A stretch of 64,000 nt of DNA from Thermoanaerobaculia bacterium (GTDB lineage: Bacteria > Acidobacteriota > Thermoanaerobaculia > Multivoradales > Multivoraceae), in contig JAJEBV010000046.1 in assembly GCA_022822365.1 (NCBI GenBank), forward strand, positions 1 to 64,000, read 5' to 3'. Positions 61,039 to 64,000 of the stretch are shown one piece after another (the first letter of the stretch is position 1; every line of letters begins with the position of its first letter). The notes under the pieces are model-generated. The model searched no databases, was not told the DNA's origin, and saw only the letters and a program-made list of their open reading frames with translations. A program made the position numbers and the translations under genes.

Positions 61039-62085
61039 TCAGCCGCTGTGCGGCCGGATGGCGACCTTCAGGGCGCGCCGGCCGATCATCAGGTCGAGCG
61101 CTTCCGTCAGCCGGTCGAGGGGCAGCTCGCGTTCCACCAGCGCGCCGTAGCGCTCCGGTGCCCCGATCAGACGGTCGAGCGCCGCCCGAAACGACGAGGG
61201 CCGGTGGTGGTAGACGCCCAGGAGCGTCTGTTCCTGGTAGTGGATCCGTTCGGCGTCGATCACCAGGTCGGTCCCCGGGCGGCAGCCGCCGAACAGGGCG
61301 GCGACGCCGCCGGGAGCGAGCGACTTCACTGCGTGATTCCAGCCGGCGGGCGTGCCGGTCGCATCGATCGCGAAGTCGAACGGGTCTTCGGCCGCTGGAT
61401 CGTCGCGGTCGCCGGCACGGCCGAGGTGCGTCTCGGCAGCACCGAAGGAGCGCGCCATTTCGAGGCGCCGGCGGTGCGGGTCGAGGGCGCGGACATGAGT
61501 ACGCATGCTGTGGAACAGGTCGATCAGCATGAGTCCCAGCGGACCGCAGCCGATGACCAGAGTCCGCGCCTCGGTGGGCGGACCGCTCCAGGCGCCGAGG
61601 CAGCGTTCGAGGCAGTGGACGGCGCAGGCCAGCGGCTCCGCCATGGCGGCGACCGCCGGTTCGAGGCCGGCTGGCCGCGGGTGCACGCTGCGCTTCGCGA
61701 CGGCTTCGGGGATCAGCAGGTAGTCGGCGAAGGCGCCGTTCAGGTAGACGAGGTCGCGGCAGAGGTTCTCGCGTTTGTGCCGGCACGGTGGACACTCACC
61801 GCAGGAAGCGCTGTTGGCAACGACGACGGCCTCGCCCTCGGTGTGAGCGGCTCGGGCGCCGGCGCGGACGACGGTGCCGGTGACCTCGTGGCCGAAAGGC
61901 GACGGCAGGGCCAGCATGGTCGGATGGCCGCCACGTCGGTAGACCTTTACGTCCGTGCCGCAGGTGGTCGCGGCGTCGACCCGGATGAGCAGTTCGCCGG
62001 GGTCTGGCTCGGGCATCGGCAGCCGCCTCAGCTCGACGCTCCCGGGGCCGGTGAGAAAGGCCTGGGTCTGGTGTTCCGGGATCAT
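61039..62085 (-). CDS. Zinc-dependent MDR alcohol dehydrogenase (second of a pair)
   Basis: The 348-residue medium-chain dehydrogenase has the catalytic-zinc Cys in TTCGTDVKVY and His-Glu in PFGHEVTG. Structural zinc cysteines sit in SCGECPPCRHKRENLC, and the NAD fold is TLVIGCGPLGLMLIDLF. It lies 4 bp after a paralogue on the same strand and 46 bp before pheA. Family members act on sorbitol, threonine, gluconate or other polyols; the substrate is not readable. The pair may form a hetero-oligomer or act on successive substrates. Confidence 0.85.
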   Translation of the reverse strand: MIPEHQTQAFLTGPGSVELRRLPMPEPDPGELLIRVDAATTCGTDVKVYRRGGHPTMLALPSPFGHEVTGTVVRAGARAAHTEGEAVVVANSASCGECPPCRHKRENLCRDLVYLNGAFADYLLIPEAVAKRSVHPRPAGLEPAVAAMAEPLACAVHCLERCLGAWSGPPTEARTLVIGCGPLGLMLIDLFHSMRTHVRALDPHRRRLEMARSFGAAETHLGRAGDRDDPAAEDPFDFAIDATGTPAGWNHAVKSLAPGGVAALFGGCRPGTDLVIDAERIHYQEQTLLGVYHHRPSSFRAALDRLIGAPERYGALVERELPLDRLTEALDLMIGRRALKVAIRPHSG

Positions 62086-62089
62086 GGCT

Positions 62090-63106
62090 TCAGGGGTGCA
62101 GCAGGACTTTCAGCGCTGCCCGGCGCCGACACAGGTCGACGGCTTCGGCGGCGCGGTCGAGGGGCAAGCGGTGGGTGACGAGCGGCGACGGATCGAGGGC
62201 GCCGCCATGCATCATGTCGAGCACGCGTTTCTGTTCCGCGGGCGAGCCCGAGTAGGCGCCGATCACGTGGCGTTCGGACCTGAAGACCGCGTTGATGTCG
62301 AAGGTGACGCGGGCGTCCCGGGCGGCGTGGGCGAAGAGCACGACGCGGCCGCCTGGTCTCGTGGCCTGGAGAGCCAGGTCGAAGGCGTCCTGACCGCCGG
62401 CCGTGTCGAAGACGGCGTCGGCGCCGGCACGGGGGTCCGTTGGGTCGAACAGGTCGGTGAGCTCGCCGGGCGTCACAACGGTGTCGGCGCCGAGCTGTCT
62501 GGCGGTGGCGCGTCGGTCGGGGTCCGGCTCGGCGACGAGGATCCGGGCGCCGGGAAACGAGGCGCGCAGCACCAGCAGGTGGAGCAGGCCCATCGACCCG
62601 GCGCCGATGACGACGACGGCGGGCGTCTTCCGGACCAGACCGGCGCGATCGATTCCCCGCAGCACGCAGGCGGCCGGTTCGACGAACGCGGCCGCCTCGT
62701 CGGCGAGCCTGTCGTCGAGCTTTCGCACCGTGCGTTCGACCGCCCGGGCCTTGAGCCGCAGGCGCTCGCTGAAGCCGCCGGGGTCGAGCAGGTTCTCCGC
62801 GAATCGCGGGCACATCGTCTCGGCGCCGGAACGGCACAGGCGGCACTCGCCGCATGGAGCGTGGTGGGGCGCGACGACCCGGTCGCCGCGCACGAGGGAG
62901 CCGGCGCGGCTCTCGATCACCCGGCCGACGACTTCGTGTCCGAGGACCTCGCCCGGCGGCCGGCCGGCGTCAGCCAGCTTGTAGAGGTCCGTGCCGCAGA
63001 GGCCGCAACAGACGAGTTCGATCAGGGCTTCGCCGGCCCTGATCGCGGGCTCCGGCGCCTCAGCCAACTCCAGGTTGCCTTCGGCCGTGGTGCGAGCGAC
63101 CTTCAT
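62090..63106 (-). CDS. Zinc-dependent MDR alcohol dehydrogenase (first of a pair)
   Basis: The 338-residue paralogue has the catalytic-zinc Cys in CGLCGTDLYKLAD, the GHEVVGRV block, structural Cys in APCGECRLCRSGAETMC and the NAD fold VVVIGAGSMGLLHLLVL. It differs from its neighbour throughout (roughly a third identical by eye), so the duplication is old. It heads the unit and is divergent from the helicase gene 254 bp away. Substrate unknown; sugar alcohol or amino-alcohol oxidation is likely. Confidence 0.85.
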   Translation of the reverse strand: MKVARTTAEGNLELAEAPEPAIRAGEALIELVCCGLCGTDLYKLADAGRPPGEVLGHEVVGRVIESRAGSLVRGDRVVAPHHAPCGECRLCRSGAETMCPRFAENLLDPGGFSERLRLKARAVERTVRKLDDRLADEAAAFVEPAACVLRGIDRAGLVRKTPAVVVIGAGSMGLLHLLVLRASFPGARILVAEPDPDRRATARQLGADTVVTPGELTDLFDPTDPRAGADAVFDTAGGQDAFDLALQATRPGGRVVLFAHAARDARVTFDINAVFRSERHVIGAYSGSPAEQKRVLDMMHGGALDPSPLVTHRLPLDRAAEAVDLCRRRAALKVLLHP

Positions 63107-63300
63107 TGCCCCTCATTGTCGCCCATTTCGTCTCGCTCGGGTCCTGCGGGACGGGCGGCCGCTTTGACCAGGAGGCGGAACTGGTGTACGTTCCGCCTGC
63201 CGCCGGGTCCAGCTCGCAGTCCCCTGGTCGCGATGACGACCAAGAGCGCTTGATTGCCGCGCCAGGGTTGACGCAGCGGTGGACAGAGTCCTCCCCCTGC

Positions 63301-63329
63301 TTGCTCGCCCGCGCACAAACCGCTTTATC
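63301..63329 (+). promoter_or_regulatory. Candidate sigma-70-type promoter of the helicase gene
   Basis: TTGCTC and TTTATC are separated by 17 bp, ending 31 bp before the start codon. The leader then contains GAGGAG as ribosome-binding site. This is the best -35/-10 pair seen in the gap. Confidence 0.4.
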
Positions 63330-63360
63330 ACTATCTCCCGACCAGAGGAGCTTTTCCCTC

Positions 63361-64000
63361 ATGCCCAAGAAACCTCGCGCAACCGGCCGGCGTTCGTCCG
63401 GTGGACGGCCGTCCGGCCGAAGGCCAGCCGGCCGTGGCCGGTCCGGCCGCACGCCGCAGAGCCACGATGCTGTCTGTGCCGAATGCGACAGTCCGACAAC
63501 CGTTCCCTTCAAGCCCGCACCCGGCAGACCGGTGTATTGCCGCTCCTGCTTCAGCAACCGTCCGCAGGGCAACCGCAACCGCTCCGAGGGCAGCCGTCCC
63601 CAACGTAACCGTCCTCACGGCGGCGGCGCACGGGTGAACGGCGCCAAGCCCGTGGTCGAGCCGGCGGCGGATCCCGGGCAGGACGCCCACACCGGCGCCG
63701 TGTTCGCCGGCCTGGAGCTTTCGCGCGCGACCAGAGCGGCGATCGGCCGAATGGCCATCTCCGAGCCGACACCCATTCAGGAGCAGTCCATCCCCGCGCT
63801 GCTGGCGGGGCGGGATCTGGTCGGGCAGGCGCAGACGGGTTCCGGAAAGACGCTGGCCTTCGCCGTGCCCATTGCGGAGGTCTGCGATCCGTCGACCCGG
63901 CGCGTTCAGGCGCTGGTGCTGGTGCCGACCCGGGAGTTGGCCCTCCAGGTGGCCGGCGTCATCTCCCGCCTGGCTTCATCGGGCCGTGTGACCGTGACCC
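63361..64000 (+). CDS. DEAD-box RNA helicase with N-terminal zinc ribbon (runs off the end)
   Basis: ATG 63361 is preceded by GAGGAG. The visible 213 residues start with an Arg/Gly/Pro-rich basic tail (about 1-35). A zinc ribbon follows, C-A-E-C (about 43-46) and GRPVYCRSCF (second C-x-x-C about 62-65), then another basic linker to about 100. The helicase core begins at about 116: the Q motif in SEPTPIQEQSIPAL, Walker A as AQTGSGKT and motif Ia as LVPTREL. DEAD, SAT and the RecA-2 lobe lie beyond the window. The ribbon and basic tail probably add RNA affinity, as in cold-shock or ribosome-assembly helicases. Confidence 0.88.
   Translation, partial: MPKKPRATGRRSSGGRPSGRRPAGRGRSGRTPQSHDAVCAECDSPTTVPFKPAPGRPVYCRSCFSNRPQGNRNRSEGSRPQRNRPHGGGARVNGAKPVVEPAADPGQDAHTGAVFAGLELSRATRAAIGRMAISEPTPIQEQSIPALLAGRDLVGQAQTGSGKTLAFAVPIAEVCDPSTRRVQALVLVPTRELALQVAGVISRLASSGRVTVT

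Overview
The window is GC-rich and densely coded, with little intergenic space. Start/stop overlaps of the ATGA, GTGA and TTGA kind are common. The gene families suggest a free-living aerobic Gram-negative bacterium, most likely an Acidobacteriota member (Thermoanaerobaculia-like): CRTAC1/UnbV secreted FG-GAP proteins, a long carboxypeptidase-regulatory repeat lipid-free exoprotein, a TIGR02603-type heme domain, an M2 (ACE-like) lipoprotein peptidase, a prolyl oligopeptidase lipoprotein and a C5-pathway heme cluster. This taxonomic reading is inference from family content. No rRNA or tRNA gene was seen to anchor it.

Layout. 0.2-2.8 kb: accessory/defence patch with an orphan ribbon-helix-helix antitoxin, a frameshifted PD-(D/E)XK gene, and a HEPN RNase overlapping a DUF262 gene. 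2.9-10.4 kb: outer-membrane barrel, hydrolase, methyltransferase, GPP34 protein, then a trehalose locus (GH15, otsB, divergent otsA). 10.4-15.1 kb: reductive-dehalogenase-domain protein, msrP, a small membrane protein, an AmpG-like transporter, PspC. 15.2-19.4 kb: glcD, glcE, aldehyde dehydrogenase. 19.4-28.8 kb: a nearly complete heme pathway on the minus strand (hemCD fusion, hemL, hemF, hemH, hemA, hemE, hemG). 28.9-34.7 kb: M2 peptidase, exonuclease III, MFS transporter, ferritin, malate dehydrogenase. 34.9-44.8 kb: giant beta-sandwich repeat protein, then the tightly coupled series galE, DsbA-like, CRTAC1, TPR, gltX. 45-47.6 kb: RES/Xre toxin-antitoxin pair and glnS. 47.7-51.6 kb: a response regulator and sensor kinase divergent from two secreted proteins (a c-type heme protein and a Spy/CpxP-like protein) that share a duplicated upstream region. 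51.7-55.9 kb: dehydrogenase, alkyladenine glycosylase, thioesterase, prolyl oligopeptidase. 56.2-57.9 kb: ImmA/IrrE plus DUF4411 toxin-antitoxin pair. 57.9-63.1 kb: hydrolase, lhgO, pheA and two zinc alcohol dehydrogenases. 63.4 kb to the end: start of a DEAD-box RNA helicase with an N-terminal zinc ribbon.

How it fits together. Most of the window is housekeeping (heme, trehalose, tRNA charging, TCA, repair). Small transferable modules are interspersed: three toxin-antitoxin-like loci and one probable phage-defence pair. A family of short perfect palindromes (loops TTCT, GAA, AGAA) lies between genes and, unusually, inside two coding regions: the linker of HemCD and the N-terminus of the TPR protein. 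The most system-like unit is the two-component regulator with its two duplicated-promoter secreted targets, which looks like an envelope-stress circuit. The DUF262/HEPN cassette is the best candidate for an under-described defence system.
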